63,256 nucleotides of DNA from positions 1-63,256 of the forward strand of contig LVBG01000005.1 in the NCBI GenBank assembly GCA_001603115.1, read 5' to 3'. Below the pieces are notes generated by a model that was given only the letters and a program-made list of their open reading frames with translations, was not told the DNA's origin and did not search any database. This DNA is from Spirochaetales bacterium Spiro_05 (GTDB lineage Bacteria; Spirochaetota; Spirochaetia; Sphaerochaetales; Sphaerochaetaceae). This document shows positions 16,840 to 24,931 of this stretch, piece by piece. Position 1 is the first letter of the stretch. Each line of letters begins with the position of its first letter. The translations under genes and the position numbers were made by a program.

Positions 16840-16874
16840 TGTAATTTTATTACGGTTTTTTGTAATATTTTACG
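16840..16874 (-). promoter_or_regulatory. Tandem AraC-type operator, two repeats 20-21 bases apart
   Basis: On the plus strand TGTAATTTTATTACG starts at 16840 and TGTAATATTTTACG at 16861. The 21-base spacing is that of the paired half-sites bound by AraC-family regulators. They lie upstream of the riboswitch leader, directly behind the stop codon of the PocR-AraC gene, where an activator of the corrinoid operon would bind. A possible -10 (TATGAT, near 16808-16813) lies downstream of them. Confidence 0.5.
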
Positions 16875-16878
16875 AAAT

Positions 16879-18162
16879 TTACTGTGTAGAACCGGATTCA
16901 TGAATCTCTTGAGTATCGGTTGGAAACCAACCTGCCCGTTTTCGGTAGACTCCGGGAGAGAGTTTGGTTACCTGCTTGAACACCTTGGAGAAGTAACTCT
17001 GGTCATCAAAGCCAGATAAGCCTGCTATTTCTATCAAGGGGAAATCCGTATTACGCAGCAACCGTTGTGCATATTCGATACGAAGACGATTGACATACAT
17101 ACTGAAGGAAACCTGCATCTTCTCATTGAATATATGACTGAAGTAGTTGGGACTCAAGGAAACCGCTTCTGCTGTCTCTTCCAAACTTATGTGCTCACGA
17201 TAGTGCTGGCGAATAAAGCGGATAGCTTGGGAAATCACCAGCCCGTACTCAGAATCCTTTGATGCAAACACAAGCTCGGTGAACTGATGAAGAATCTTTG
17301 CAAGCCAGCGGGCCATTCCCTCAAAGCTGGTGTAGTGACTGATCTCTTTCTGGCAGCGATAGCTGATCTGCAGGATGTCCTCCTCTGAGGCACCACCTTT
17401 GACCGCCGCTCTCGAAAAGAGCGAGATGAGCTCCATGACACGATACTTCATTTGCTCCAAGGTATTTCCACTGACAAAGAAAATCATGCTCAAAAGTTCG
17501 TTCATGATACGTTGGGCGGTCTGTCTGTCGCCCCACTGAATGGCTTCGCGCAGTTCATCCTCCTTCTCGATGGGATAGTACCCCATCTGAGGCATACGCT
17601 TTTCATCCTCGGTCTTGATCTCCTGGATGTAATCGGAGATTCGTGATTGCATCTGCAAAATCTCCCGATTCTCTAGCAAGCTTGCATCAGCATACCCACT
17701 TGTCCACCCCGAACACATCCTCAGAATCTCTGCGAGACTATGCACCCGATGAATATCGAGACGAGGAATCGAGTTGACGATACCCTCCACCTCCTTGCGC
17801 AGTGTGTCGGAGAGAATACTTATCTCTTCCAAAGCCTCCATCTCATCCAAAACGTGAACCGGGCCGGCTATGATGGCATACTCCATCTTTCCATCAATAA
17901 TCACCGGGCTTACCCAGTACAGGAGGGAAAAATGGCAGAAATAGATATAGGATCCACCGAATCGTTCCGCAAGTGTTGCACTGTACAGATGAGTCTGCAT
18001 GCACTGGTCCTGGGATCCAGACAGAAGCATACAGAGCGTACAAAGCTTAACATCAAGCTCTTTCTTCTGCATATCTAGAATTGAGCAAGAGATTGCGGTG
18101 GCTTTCATGTAGTGGTCAACGGCTTCCCGTATGCGCTCTCTGATCAGTTCTGTATCTGTCAC
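16879..18162 (-). CDS. AraC-family regulator with PocR-type sensory domain
   Basis: 427 residues. The N-terminal part (about 1-160) resembles the PocR ligand-binding domain, with a cysteine group LCTLCMLLSGSQDQC and the later segment VSPVIIDGKMEYAIIAGPV. A helical middle follows, and residues about 325-420 form the AraC double helix-turn-helix (ISLEETAEAVSLSPNYFSHIF and IEIAGLSGFDDQSYFSKVF). PocR domains sense small molecules such as propanediol and are frequent in regulators of corrinoid-linked catabolism. Its ATG overlaps the RACE stop by four bases. It likely switches on the operon that begins at 16601 when its substrate is present. Confidence 0.88.
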   Translation of the reverse strand: MTDTELIRERIREAVDHYMKATAISCSILDMQKKELDVKLCTLCMLLSGSQDQCMQTHLYSATLAERFGGSYIYFCHFSLLYWVSPVIIDGKMEYAIIAGPVHVLDEMEALEEISILSDTLRKEVEGIVNSIPRLDIHRVHSLAEILRMCSGWTSGYADASLLENREILQMQSRISDYIQEIKTEDEKRMPQMGYYPIEKEDELREAIQWGDRQTAQRIMNELLSMIFFVSGNTLEQMKYRVMELISLFSRAAVKGGASEEDILQISYRCQKEISHYTSFEGMARWLAKILHQFTELVFASKDSEYGLVISQAIRFIRQHYREHISLEETAEAVSLSPNYFSHIFNEKMQVSFSMYVNRLRIEYAQRLLRNTDFPLIEIAGLSGFDDQSYFSKVFKQVTKLSPGVYRKRAGWFPTDTQEIHESGSTQ

Positions 18163-19775
18163 AAGCCCTCCCCTGCAAAAAGCATCTGGTCGATGAAATG
18201 GTTCTGGAAAGCAGCAGAGCTGGAAAGCTCATGATAGTGCATGCTTCTTCGAATGGTTTCTACTTCCTGCCACCCTTTCGACTGGGTCAAGATACAGAGC
18301 GCACCTTTGCCTGCTGCATTCCCCACGGTTCTGATGCTCTGTTCAGGCAGCAGGGGAAGCAGCCCTATCTGCTGTGCCTTTTGGGTATTGATGAATGAAC
18401 CGAAACCACCTGCCAAGTACAGCGTATGGATAGCAGAAAGTGCCATGCCGGCTTCTTCCAGCAATACCTGGACACCTGCGGCAATTGCCGCCTTTGCCAG
18501 CTGGACCTCCCTTACATCACGAGCAGTGAAAACCACCGTGTCCGTAAGTCGCAAGACCGGCCCCTCTTGCATATACCGAGCAAATTCAGGGTGCTCACCA
18601 TTGATGGCCCCTGTCTCATCAATGAGATGCAAACCCAACATTAGGGCAACGCAATCGATGATGCCCGACCCACATATTCCTTTCGCAGGCTCCTCCCCGA
18701 TGGTCGAAAAGGCTACTGACCCATCATCACTGAGCCACACATGGTCGATAGCACCCCCCAAGGCACTCATCCCATGCAGGATGGAAGCACCTTCAAAGGC
18801 TGGACCGGCTGCTGATGAGCAGCTGAAGAGCTCGCTCCCGTTGTACAGGGCAATCTCCCCGTTGGTCCCTATATCAATATAGAGTGCGCCCTTCTGCTCA
18901 TCGAGTATATTGGTTGCGTGCAAACCGACGGTGATGTCAGACCCTATGTACGCTGAAACCAGTCCTGGGATAAGAACTCTTGCATTCGGTAGACTCAGAA
19001 GTGTTCCTTCCAAGATTTTGGGCTCCACAAACACTGGAGAGAAAGGAGCAACAGCCAAAGATGCAGGATTCTCCCTGGATAAGAAGTGCATCATGGTGGG
19101 GTTGCCAACCACCACCAACTCATCAACCGACTGCGAAGAGAGGCCATGCTCGTGCAGAAGCGTTTCGATCATGCTACAAAGTTGCGCGACCAAGGTGGTA
19201 TGAAGCCGTGAAACACCGCCCTCTGTCTCGCTGGCATACTGTATCCGTGCTATGACATCCCCACCGTACATCCTTTGGTGATTCATGGCTGCAAGGGTTC
19301 CCAAAACCGTCGCACTGGCCCTATCAACCAGATAGACAACGATGGTCGTTGTCCCGACGTCGACTGCAAACCCATAGGTTCCGCTGATGAACAGATCTGC
19401 TTTCTGATCTTCCAAATAGGTGGTCAGTACGTGTTCGTTCTGCTCCTCTTCTCCCAGCACCAGCGTTACATTTTCCCTGCAGGGAATCTGCAGGGAGCAG
19501 CCAAGGCGGTAGCCGGCTTTGAGCCGGTCTTCTGACAAATGGTGAAGGTCGTGCTCGCTGGGTTCAGGGATGGTACCAGATATCTGACGAACCAAGCATT
19601 TCCCACATACCCCATGCCCTCCGCAGGGGAAGGAGATTCCCTCAAGCCCCAAATCATGCAAGGCCTCTCGTACACTGCGGGGAAGCATGTTCTCCAACAT
19701 GTAGGATTTTCCTGAGACCAAGAGTGTCAGGGTATGGGTTTGTTGCTTCATATCAGTATAGTAGCATACCTTCAT
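18159..19775 (-). CDS. Corrinoid activation protein (RACE/RamA-like) with 2Fe-2S ferredoxin domain
   Basis: About 538 residues. The N-terminal ferredoxin domain has C51-x5-C57-x2-C60 and a fourth cysteine at 93 for a 2Fe-2S cluster. The rest is the DUF4445 ASKHA-fold domain, with AVDVGTTTIVVYLVD, GDVIARIQYA, DIGTNGEIALYNG, GPAFEGASI and GNAAGKGALCIL. Such RACE proteins use ATP to reduce inactive Co(II) corrinoid to Co(I) so that methyl transfer can resume. The start is uncertain: ATG at 19775 has GAGG eight bases upstream; ATG at 19751 and 19814 are alternatives. It is cotranscribed with the PocR-AraC gene and faces the HAD gene. Confidence 0.9.
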   Translation of the reverse strand: MKVCYYTDMKQQTHTLTLLVSGKSYMLENMLPRSVREALHDLGLEGISFPCGGHGVCGKCLVRQISGTIPEPSEHDLHHLSEDRLKAGYRLGCSLQIPCRENVTLVLGEEEQNEHVLTTYLEDQKADLFISGTYGFAVDVGTTTIVVYLVDRASATVLGTLAAMNHQRMYGGDVIARIQYASETEGGVSRLHTTLVAQLCSMIETLLHEHGLSSQSVDELVVVGNPTMMHFLSRENPASLAVAPFSPVFVEPKILEGTLLSLPNARVLIPGLVSAYIGSDITVGLHATNILDEQKGALYIDIGTNGEIALYNGSELFSCSSAAGPAFEGASILHGMSALGGAIDHVWLSDDGSVAFSTIGEEPAKGICGSGIIDCVALMLGLHLIDETGAINGEHPEFARYMQEGPVLRLTDTVVFTARDVREVQLAKAAIAAGVQVLLEEAGMALSAIHTLYLAGGFGSFINTQKAQQIGLLPLLPEQSIRTVGNAAGKGALCILTQSKGWQEVETIRRSMHYHELSSSAAFQNHFIDQMLFAGEGL

Positions 19776-19860
19776 CTTTGCGTCCTCATCACCGTAGCTT
19801 GCCTCTTCTCGCAATATATGCTAGATTCTTCTTATATAAGAAAATACTTTAGGAGAATCC
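19776..19860. promoter_or_regulatory. Short divergent promoter region
   Basis: 85 bases between the RACE gene and the rightward HAD gene. An AT-rich stretch with TATGCT, TAGATT and TATATA lies at about 19816-19840, and TTAGGAG stands before the HAD ATG. Exact promoter boxes cannot be fixed. Confidence 0.35.
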
Positions 19861-20658
19861 ATGCCATCTGCACTCATCTCTGATATCGACGGAACCCTTC
19901 TGTACAAGTCGGAAGTGACACCAGCATCGGTCACGAACGCCCTTGATGATTTCCAAAAGGCTGGAAATCTGCTGGGACTTTGCACCGGAAGAGCGGTACA
20001 GGGATGCCAGACCCTCATCGATGCACTTCCCCCTCTCACCCTTCCTTCCATCTTCTTTGGTGGTGCTCTTATTTGGGATACGGTGAAGGGGAAAGCCTTG
20101 AAGAGCATGCCGTGCGACCAGTCCATTCTTGAGGTCGTACAAGCAATCTTTGAAGCCTATCCTTCAGTAAGCATCACACTCAATACAGAGAATCAGGGGT
20201 GGACGCTGAGAACAAACCAAATCCTCCAGACCAAAGGAGTACTCTACGATCGGTCAAGTCCGCTCATCACGGAGCTGCCTGAACGCAAGCAGAAGATCCT
20301 GAAGGTCCTGCTTACTGATGAGAACCCAGAAATACTCACGGAAATCAAGCTTACCTTGCTTGACCCGACGCTCTTTCATGGGGTGTTTGCAAGCAGACAC
20401 TTCTTTGAGATTACTGACAGCAAGGTGAACAAAGGTACAGCCATCCAGCATATCTTTCACCTGGTCCCCCAACTGAAGGAGTACAAGGTCTGGGCAGCCG
20501 GTGACGCTCCCTCGGATGCCATGATGAAACCCTATGTTGATGCCTTTGCGGCCCCCATCGATGCCCATCCGAAAGTACTGTCGGTGGCTGACGTCACCTT
20601 TCCTTCAGCAAAGGAAGAGGGGATCCATCAGTTTCTTACGTCGCTGAAAACCCAGTAG
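19861..20658 (+). CDS. HAD-superfamily sugar-phosphatase, Cof type
   Basis: 265 residues, class IIB (Cof/YbiV-like) HAD hydrolase. Motif I is LISDIDGTLL with the nucleophile Asp, motif II the LCTGR threonine, motif III a lysine in KVNKGTAIQHIF, and motif IV AAGDAPSDAMMKP. Such enzymes dephosphorylate small sugar phosphates or flavin phosphates, and the C2 cap decides the substrate, which is not readable here. TTAGGAG precedes the ATG. It stands alone between the RACE promoter and a terminator hairpin and shows no clear link to the corrinoid genes. Confidence 0.88.
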   Translation: MPSALISDIDGTLLYKSEVTPASVTNALDDFQKAGNLLGLCTGRAVQGCQTLIDALPPLTLPSIFFGGALIWDTVKGKALKSMPCDQSILEVVQAIFEAYPSVSITLNTENQGWTLRTNQILQTKGVLYDRSSPLITELPERKQKILKVLLTDENPEILTEIKLTLLDPTLFHGVFASRHFFEITDSKVNKGTAIQHIFHLVPQLKEYKVWAAGDAPSDAMMKPYVDAFAAPIDAHPKVLSVADVTFPSAKEEGIHQFLTSLKTQ

Positions 20659-20673
20659 GCCATGTTTCAAGAA

Positions 20674-20704
20674 GCCACCTGCCAGACACAATGCGGCAGG
20701 TGGC
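20674..20704. terminator. Bidirectional terminator hairpin
   Basis: GCCACCTGCC (20674-20683) and GGCAGGTGGC (20695-20704) form a perfect ten-base stem with an 11-base loop between the convergent HAD and BtpA genes. It can serve both strands. Confidence 0.75.
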
Positions 20705-20741
20705 AACGTGGTATTCAAAACATGCTCACGGAATCGCACAC

Positions 20742-21548
20742 TTAGCGACTCTTGTTGACTACATCCATGAAGGCTTTTACGCGGTTGATGTCAACATGGT
20801 TGTCAAACAGGCCGTCCTTCTTGAACGTAGTACCTACGACCGCACCGTCTGCTACCTTAAGAATCTGTTCAATAGTCTCGGGTTTGCAACCAGTATTTGC
20901 AAATACCGGAGTGTTTGGCAGCACATTCTTCACCGATTCAAGGACCGTCATGTCGGTCGCCGATCCGGCGGTGATTCCTGAAACACAGATTACATCGGGC
21001 TTGCAGTTGAAATTGGTGGTCTTGGCAATCTCTGCGATATCGCGGGGAGCCAAATACCGTGCAGACTCAGGTACGATGTTGTAGAGCATTCTCACATCAT
21101 CAGCACAGACTTCTTTCTTGTGGCGGGCAATCTCTCCACTGTCAGTGTTCCAAAGGCCGAAGTCACTGGCATACACCCCACTCATGATCTCACGGATAAA
21201 GGAAGCTCCAGTGGCTGATGCCAGATCCAGAGAGGCATAGGGATCCCACAGGACATTCACACCATACGGGACTTTGATCTCCTTTCTGAGTTCACCGATG
21301 ATCCTGGCCATGGTAGCGGTGGTGATCGGTCTGACCTTCTTCAGGTAAGGCAGGCTGAACTCGTTGGAGAACATGATGGCATCGACGCCTCCGTTCTGAA
21401 GGTCCATCATCTCCTGGTAGGCATAGGCAAGCACCTCATCCATCGCACCTTTCTTATTATCATAAAACGGGTCACCAGGCAGACTCCTAAAATGACACAT
21501 GGCAACAATTGGTTTTTCAGTCCCAAACAACTCTTTTACCCACTTCAT
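20742..21548 (-). CDS. BtpA/SgcQ-family TIM-barrel protein
   Basis: 268 residues from MKWVKELFG; GAGGAG lies eight bases before this ATG, while the longer frame starts inside that site. The BtpA/SgcQ family is recognised from IVAMCHFRSLPGDPFYD, GGVDAIMFSNEFSLPY, VPYGVNVLWDPYASLDLA, and the end segment VFANTGCKPETIEQILKVADGAVVGT. The fold is that of a phosphate-binding TIM barrel. Members are named after a photosystem I assembly factor, but bacterial copies sit in sugar operons and their reaction is unknown. Located 50 bases after a DeoR gene, it is probably part of that sugar unit. Confidence 0.83.
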   Translation of the reverse strand: MKWVKELFGTEKPIVAMCHFRSLPGDPFYDNKKGAMDEVLAYAYQEMMDLQNGGVDAIMFSNEFSLPYLKKVRPITTATMARIIGELRKEIKVPYGVNVLWDPYASLDLASATGASFIREIMSGVYASDFGLWNTDSGEIARHKKEVCADDVRMLYNIVPESARYLAPRDIAEIAKTTNFNCKPDVICVSGITAGSATDMTVLESVKNVLPNTPVFANTGCKPETIEQILKVADGAVVGTTFKKDGLFDNHVDINRVKAFMDVVNKSR

Positions 21549-21598
21549 CGCTTTTCTCCTCAAACTCTATTTTTTACCTTATCAGGCGAGTAGCACAC

Positions 21599-22384
21599 TC
21601 AAGATCCCAGTACCAATACTTCCAATCCACACGCTTGGGCGATGGCTTTGCCATGCTCAGAGATTGCATCGGTGATCAATACGTCCAACGTTTCCAAATC
21701 ACATACTTTTGCAAAGACCCTCATGTCTTGTTTGGAGGCATCCGCTACAGCGATGATCTGCTCACTTGATTGGAGCATCGCCTGCTTCACCCCCACTTCC
21801 TCCAAAGTCCGGTTCGTAATCCCGAATGAAAAGTCAATGGCATCACAACCAAGGAAGAGCTTGTCTGCATGCAGGCTCTCAATGAACCGACAGGTCTGTA
21901 TTCCTACCAGCGTGAAAACATCTGGAGCACATGTCCCTCCGGCTACAATGGTTTTAACGTTTGTATTCTCAGTCAGATAGTAGGCTATCTGCAGATCATT
22001 GGTGATGACTGTCACGTCCTGGGCTTTGATGTGTTTCGCCACCTCAAAGGTGGTCGACCCCGCATCGAGCATGATGACATCCCCATCCTTGATCAGAGAT
22101 GCTGCAAGCTTACCAATGGCTTCCTTTTCCTTACGGTTGCGGAGTGACTTCGCTGCTGCAGGAACTTCGAAATTAAACACTTTCGAAGGAGAGAGCGCAC
22201 CACCGTGCGTCTTCACGATCACCCCCAATTCTGCAAGATGATTAATATCACTCCGAATGGTAACCACCGAAGAACCGAGCAGGCTGCTCAGCTCCTTCGT
22301 GGACACCTTTCCCTGCTCATTCACAATTCTGACTATTTCGCTCCGTCTCTCTTCCAAGAAGGTGTCCGTAGGTTGCATATTCAT
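21599..22384 (-). CDS. DeoR-family transcriptional regulator
   Basis: 261 residues with the DeoR helix-turn-helix (residues about 9-62, STKELSSLLGSSVVTIRSDINHL) and the sugar-phosphate-binding C-domain (VIMLDAGSTTFEVAKHI, VITNDLQIAYYL, VAGGTCAPDVFTLVG, LFLGCDAIDFSFGIT). The translation start may be either of two ATG codons two residues apart. It precedes BtpA on the same strand and follows the EamA exporter across a 127-base AT-rich gap containing TTTTAAACAAATTTAATAAAA, a possible self-operator. A repressor of the nearby aldolase/BtpA genes or the ABC operon is likely. Confidence 0.88.
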   Translation of the reverse strand: MNMQPTDTFLEERRSEIVRIVNEQGKVSTKELSSLLGSSVVTIRSDINHLAELGVIVKTHGGALSPSKVFNFEVPAAAKSLRNRKEKEAIGKLAASLIKDGDVIMLDAGSTTFEVAKHIKAQDVTVITNDLQIAYYLTENTNVKTIVAGGTCAPDVFTLVGIQTCRFIESLHADKLFLGCDAIDFSFGITNRTLEEVGVKQAMLQSSEQIIAVADASKQDMRVFAKVCDLETLDVLITDAISEHGKAIAQACGLEVLVLGS

Positions 22385-22511
22385 CTCTTTTAAACAAATT
22401 TAATAAAAAGAACTATTTTTTACTTTCTTTTGCTTTATATTGTAGACGATACCCTCTATCTGTCAAGCTATTCTTCCAATTATTTTCCTTCTGCAGGGCG
22501 TTATAAACATC

Positions 22512-23378
22512 TTACCCCAGAGCTTTTCCGGAAGAATGTGTGTAATTGGCCAAAACGCAGCCCCCAATGATCAACAGACACCCAAGTACATCCAAGTGGG
22601 TAAGTTTCTCAGAGAGAATAAGGTAACCAAAAACAACTGAGAACACCGCTTCCAGGGACAGGAGAAGACTGGTTGTTGTGGTACTTTCCGTCTTTTGCCC
22701 GATAGTCTGCAAAGTAAATCCAACACCGCATGCTACCAAGCCCGAATAGAGCACCATATTTGATGCTGAAAGCAAACTCGAGAGATTCACCTGCTCAAAG
22801 CCCAAGGTCAGGATCAGACTGACCAGCATGGCAAAAAAATACTGCAGAGCACTGAACTGGATGCTATCAAAACCATGGGAAAATTGTTTCAAGGCTATGA
22901 TGTGGAGAGCAAATCCAAACGCCGATGCGAGCAAGATTCCATCAACCTTACTTCCCGTCCCTTCCAAGAACCCACACAAGAGAAACATCCCTGCAGCTGC
23001 TACCACGACCCCTGCCCAAATCCTCATCGAGACCTTTCGTCCTCCCAGTGATTCGATGAGCGGAACAAATACATAGTAAGTTGTAGTTATGAAGCCAACC
23101 TTACCCGAGAGCTCAGTCCGTAGTCCTATGAGTTGAAGTCCTGTCGCGAGTGCAAGAATCCCCCCACAAATTGCTGCAGGAATGAGCATCCGAACACTAT
23201 CAGACAACAATCCTCGTTTCCGTAGCCATAGGGGGACCAGAAGGAGAAAGCCAAGGAGAAAACGAAAGACATTGAAGGTCCAAGGCCCTATCCATTGCAT
23301 CCCCACCGACTGAAAGACAATCGCCAGTCCCCAGATAACTGCCACCGAAAGGAGAGCAATCTTTCCTTTGTATCGCAC
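22512..23378 (-). CDS. EamA-family (DMT) membrane transporter
   Basis: 288 residues with about ten predicted membrane spans arranged as two EamA repeats. The first begins KIALLSVAVIWGLAIVFQSVGM and the second around FALHIIALKQFSHG; the end reads GYLILSEKLTHLDVLGCLLIIGGCVLANY, typical of DMT carriers. These proteins move metabolites, often exporting amino acids or sugars; no substrate can be read. It follows the class II aldolase gene by six bases, so both are translated from one message. Confidence 0.85.
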   Translation of the reverse strand: MRYKGKIALLSVAVIWGLAIVFQSVGMQWIGPWTFNVFRFLLGFLLLVPLWLRKRGLLSDSVRMLIPAAICGGILALATGLQLIGLRTELSGKVGFITTTYYVFVPLIESLGGRKVSMRIWAGVVVAAAGMFLLCGFLEGTGSKVDGILLASAFGFALHIIALKQFSHGFDSIQFSALQYFFAMLVSLILTLGFEQVNLSSLLSASNMVLYSGLVACGVGFTLQTIGQKTESTTTTSLLLSLEAVFSVVFGYLILSEKLTHLDVLGCLLIIGGCVLANYTHSSGKALG

Positions 23379-23384
23379 GGATTG

Positions 23385-24068
23385 CTACCGTATGTGTCTG
23401 ACACTGATATCGGCTATATCCGAAATCTCGGGCGCAATGAGATGTTCGGTATCAAGGGGAACAAGAGTACCTCCCATCGAACGGGCAAGCATCACCGTCT
23501 GAGCTCCTTTCTCTGTGTATTCTGCAACGATGAACGCGTCCTCCAACGTTGTACCGATGTAAATTGCGCCGTGATTTTGCAGTAGTGCAGCTTTTTTGTT
23601 TCCCAGAGCCTTCAGGATGTTGCGAGCAAGCTCCATGGACCCTACTGCTCCATATTCAGCACAAACCACATCGCCACCAACATACAACTCCTGCTCAGCA
23701 AGAACTGCAGGGATATCCTCTTTACACACGGCAAAAACCGATGAGTATAGAGCATGGGAGTGAACAATTGCACAAATATCCGGACGGGCCTTATAAATTG
23801 CCTGATGCATGGGCCACTCAACCGTGGGGAACCGTTTTGCCTCAGGATTGAGAATGTTCCCTTCAATATCCATCACTACGATGTCTGCTTTCGTAATGTG
23901 TCTCCAACTCTTGATCTCAAAATCCTCACTAGGTCGGGGATCAATGTAGATCAAACCGCTTTTCGGATCTCGATAACTCAGGTCTCCTGAATCCAAAGAG
24001 GTGCTAAGTTTTGAATCCACCAACAAATGGGTATACTCAACCACCATCGAGACAATACGATCATCCAT
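23385..24068 (-). CDS. Class II aldolase/adducin family protein
   Basis: 227 residues from MDDRIVSMV; AGGAGGAAAGGAT stands directly before this ATG. Members are zinc-dependent aldolases or epimerases such as fuculose-1-phosphate aldolase or ribulose-5-phosphate 4-epimerase. Zinc ligands are visible in IVHSHALYSS (His-x-His) and LLQNHGAIYIG (third His); SPRPSEDFEIKS and EWPMHQAIYKARPD also fit. It would cleave or epimerise a ketose phosphate such as the product of the FGGY kinase encoded further right. It is divergent from a DeoR regulator and in operon with EamA. Confidence 0.87.
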   Translation of the reverse strand: MDDRIVSMVVEYTHLLVDSKLSTSLDSGDLSYRDPKSGLIYIDPRPSEDFEIKSWRHITKADIVVMDIEGNILNPEAKRFPTVEWPMHQAIYKARPDICAIVHSHALYSSVFAVCKEDIPAVLAEQELYVGGDVVCAEYGAVGSMELARNILKALGNKKAALLQNHGAIYIGTTLEDAFIVAEYTEKGAQTVMLARSMGGTLVPLDTEHLIAPEISDIADISVRHIR

Positions 24069-24149
24069 ATCCTTTCCTCCTCTCAATACTGGAAATCTCT
24101 CACTACATCATCTATACTTTCAACAGACCAATCCTTGAGGAGGCTATCG
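24069..24149. promoter_or_regulatory. Divergent promoter region, aldolase versus DeoR
   Basis: 81 bases between the leftward aldolase and the rightward DeoR gene. Strong ribosome sites bound it on both sides (AGGAGGAAAGGAT leftward, GAGGAGG rightward). No clear operator repeat was found. Confidence 0.4.
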
Positions 24150-24926
24150 GTGACTGCAGTAGAAAGAAAGGCCATGATTCTCCAACGAATCAATTCTGCA
24201 GGCTATATATCCATCAAGGATCTCGCCCAAGAAATCGAAGTCTCAGAGATGACAATCAGACGAGACCTTGACTCCCTTGAGCGCACCAATCTGGTGAAAC
24301 GCAAATACGGAAAAGCCTTCAGCGTACGCGGAACAAGCTATGAACCCACCTATGAGGAACGTGCGCTGCAAAATCGGGACGTAAAGGCTGTATTGGGAAG
24401 GTTGGGAGCCTCATTGGTAAAAGATGGTGACAGCATTACCTTTGACACCGGTACCACTGTCTTTGCTGTTGCTGAAAACCTGACCCAATCTCATAACCTT
24501 ACGGTGGTTACCCACAGTTTGAATATTGTAGACCTCTTCAAGTCCTCCACTACCATCGAAGAGATCATCGTACTTGGAGGAGTCCTCAGAAGAGAGGAGA
24601 ACTCCATGGTTGGAGATCTCGCACTCTCCGGAATCCAGAATTTCTACACTGACAAATTGTTCCTGGGAGTTGGTGGAATCAACCAGAATCTGGACCTCAC
24701 CGAGTTCAACTATGACGATGCCATGGTCAAACGCCAGTACTTAACTCACGCCCAGGAAGTCATCCTCCTTGCTGACAGCTCCAAATTCACCAAAACCGCA
24801 TTTGTCAAATTTGGGAATCTGAAAGATGTCGACATTCTTATAACAGACAAACTTCCTCCCCAACCTTTTCTCACCCTCCTCAAGGAACTGAACGTCAAAA
24901 TCCTTATTCCCCATCAACATGGATAA
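24150..24926 (+). CDS. DeoR-family transcriptional regulator with GTG start
   Basis: 258 residues. The start is the GTG at 24150, six bases after a strong GAGGAGG; an upstream ATG frame (24027) overlaps the divergent aldolase and adds non-family sequence. The HTH (ILQRINSAGYISIKDLAQEIEVSEMTIRRDLDSLE) and C-domain (SITFDTGTTVFAVAENL, VVTHSLNIVDLF, LGGVLRREENSMVGDLA, LADSSKFTKTAFVKF) are complete. Divergence from the aldolase suggests it controls that unit, and perhaps the kinase/ABC operon whose last gene converges on it five bases away. Confidence 0.9.
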   Translation: MTAVERKAMILQRINSAGYISIKDLAQEIEVSEMTIRRDLDSLERTNLVKRKYGKAFSVRGTSYEPTYEERALQNRDVKAVLGRLGASLVKDGDSITFDTGTTVFAVAENLTQSHNLTVVTHSLNIVDLFKSSTTIEEIIVLGGVLRREENSMVGDLALSGIQNFYTDKLFLGVGGINQNLDLTEFNYDDAMVKRQYLTHAQEVILLADSSKFTKTAFVKFGNLKDVDILITDKLPPQPFLTLLKELNVKILIPHQHG

Positions 24927-24931
24927 GGGTT

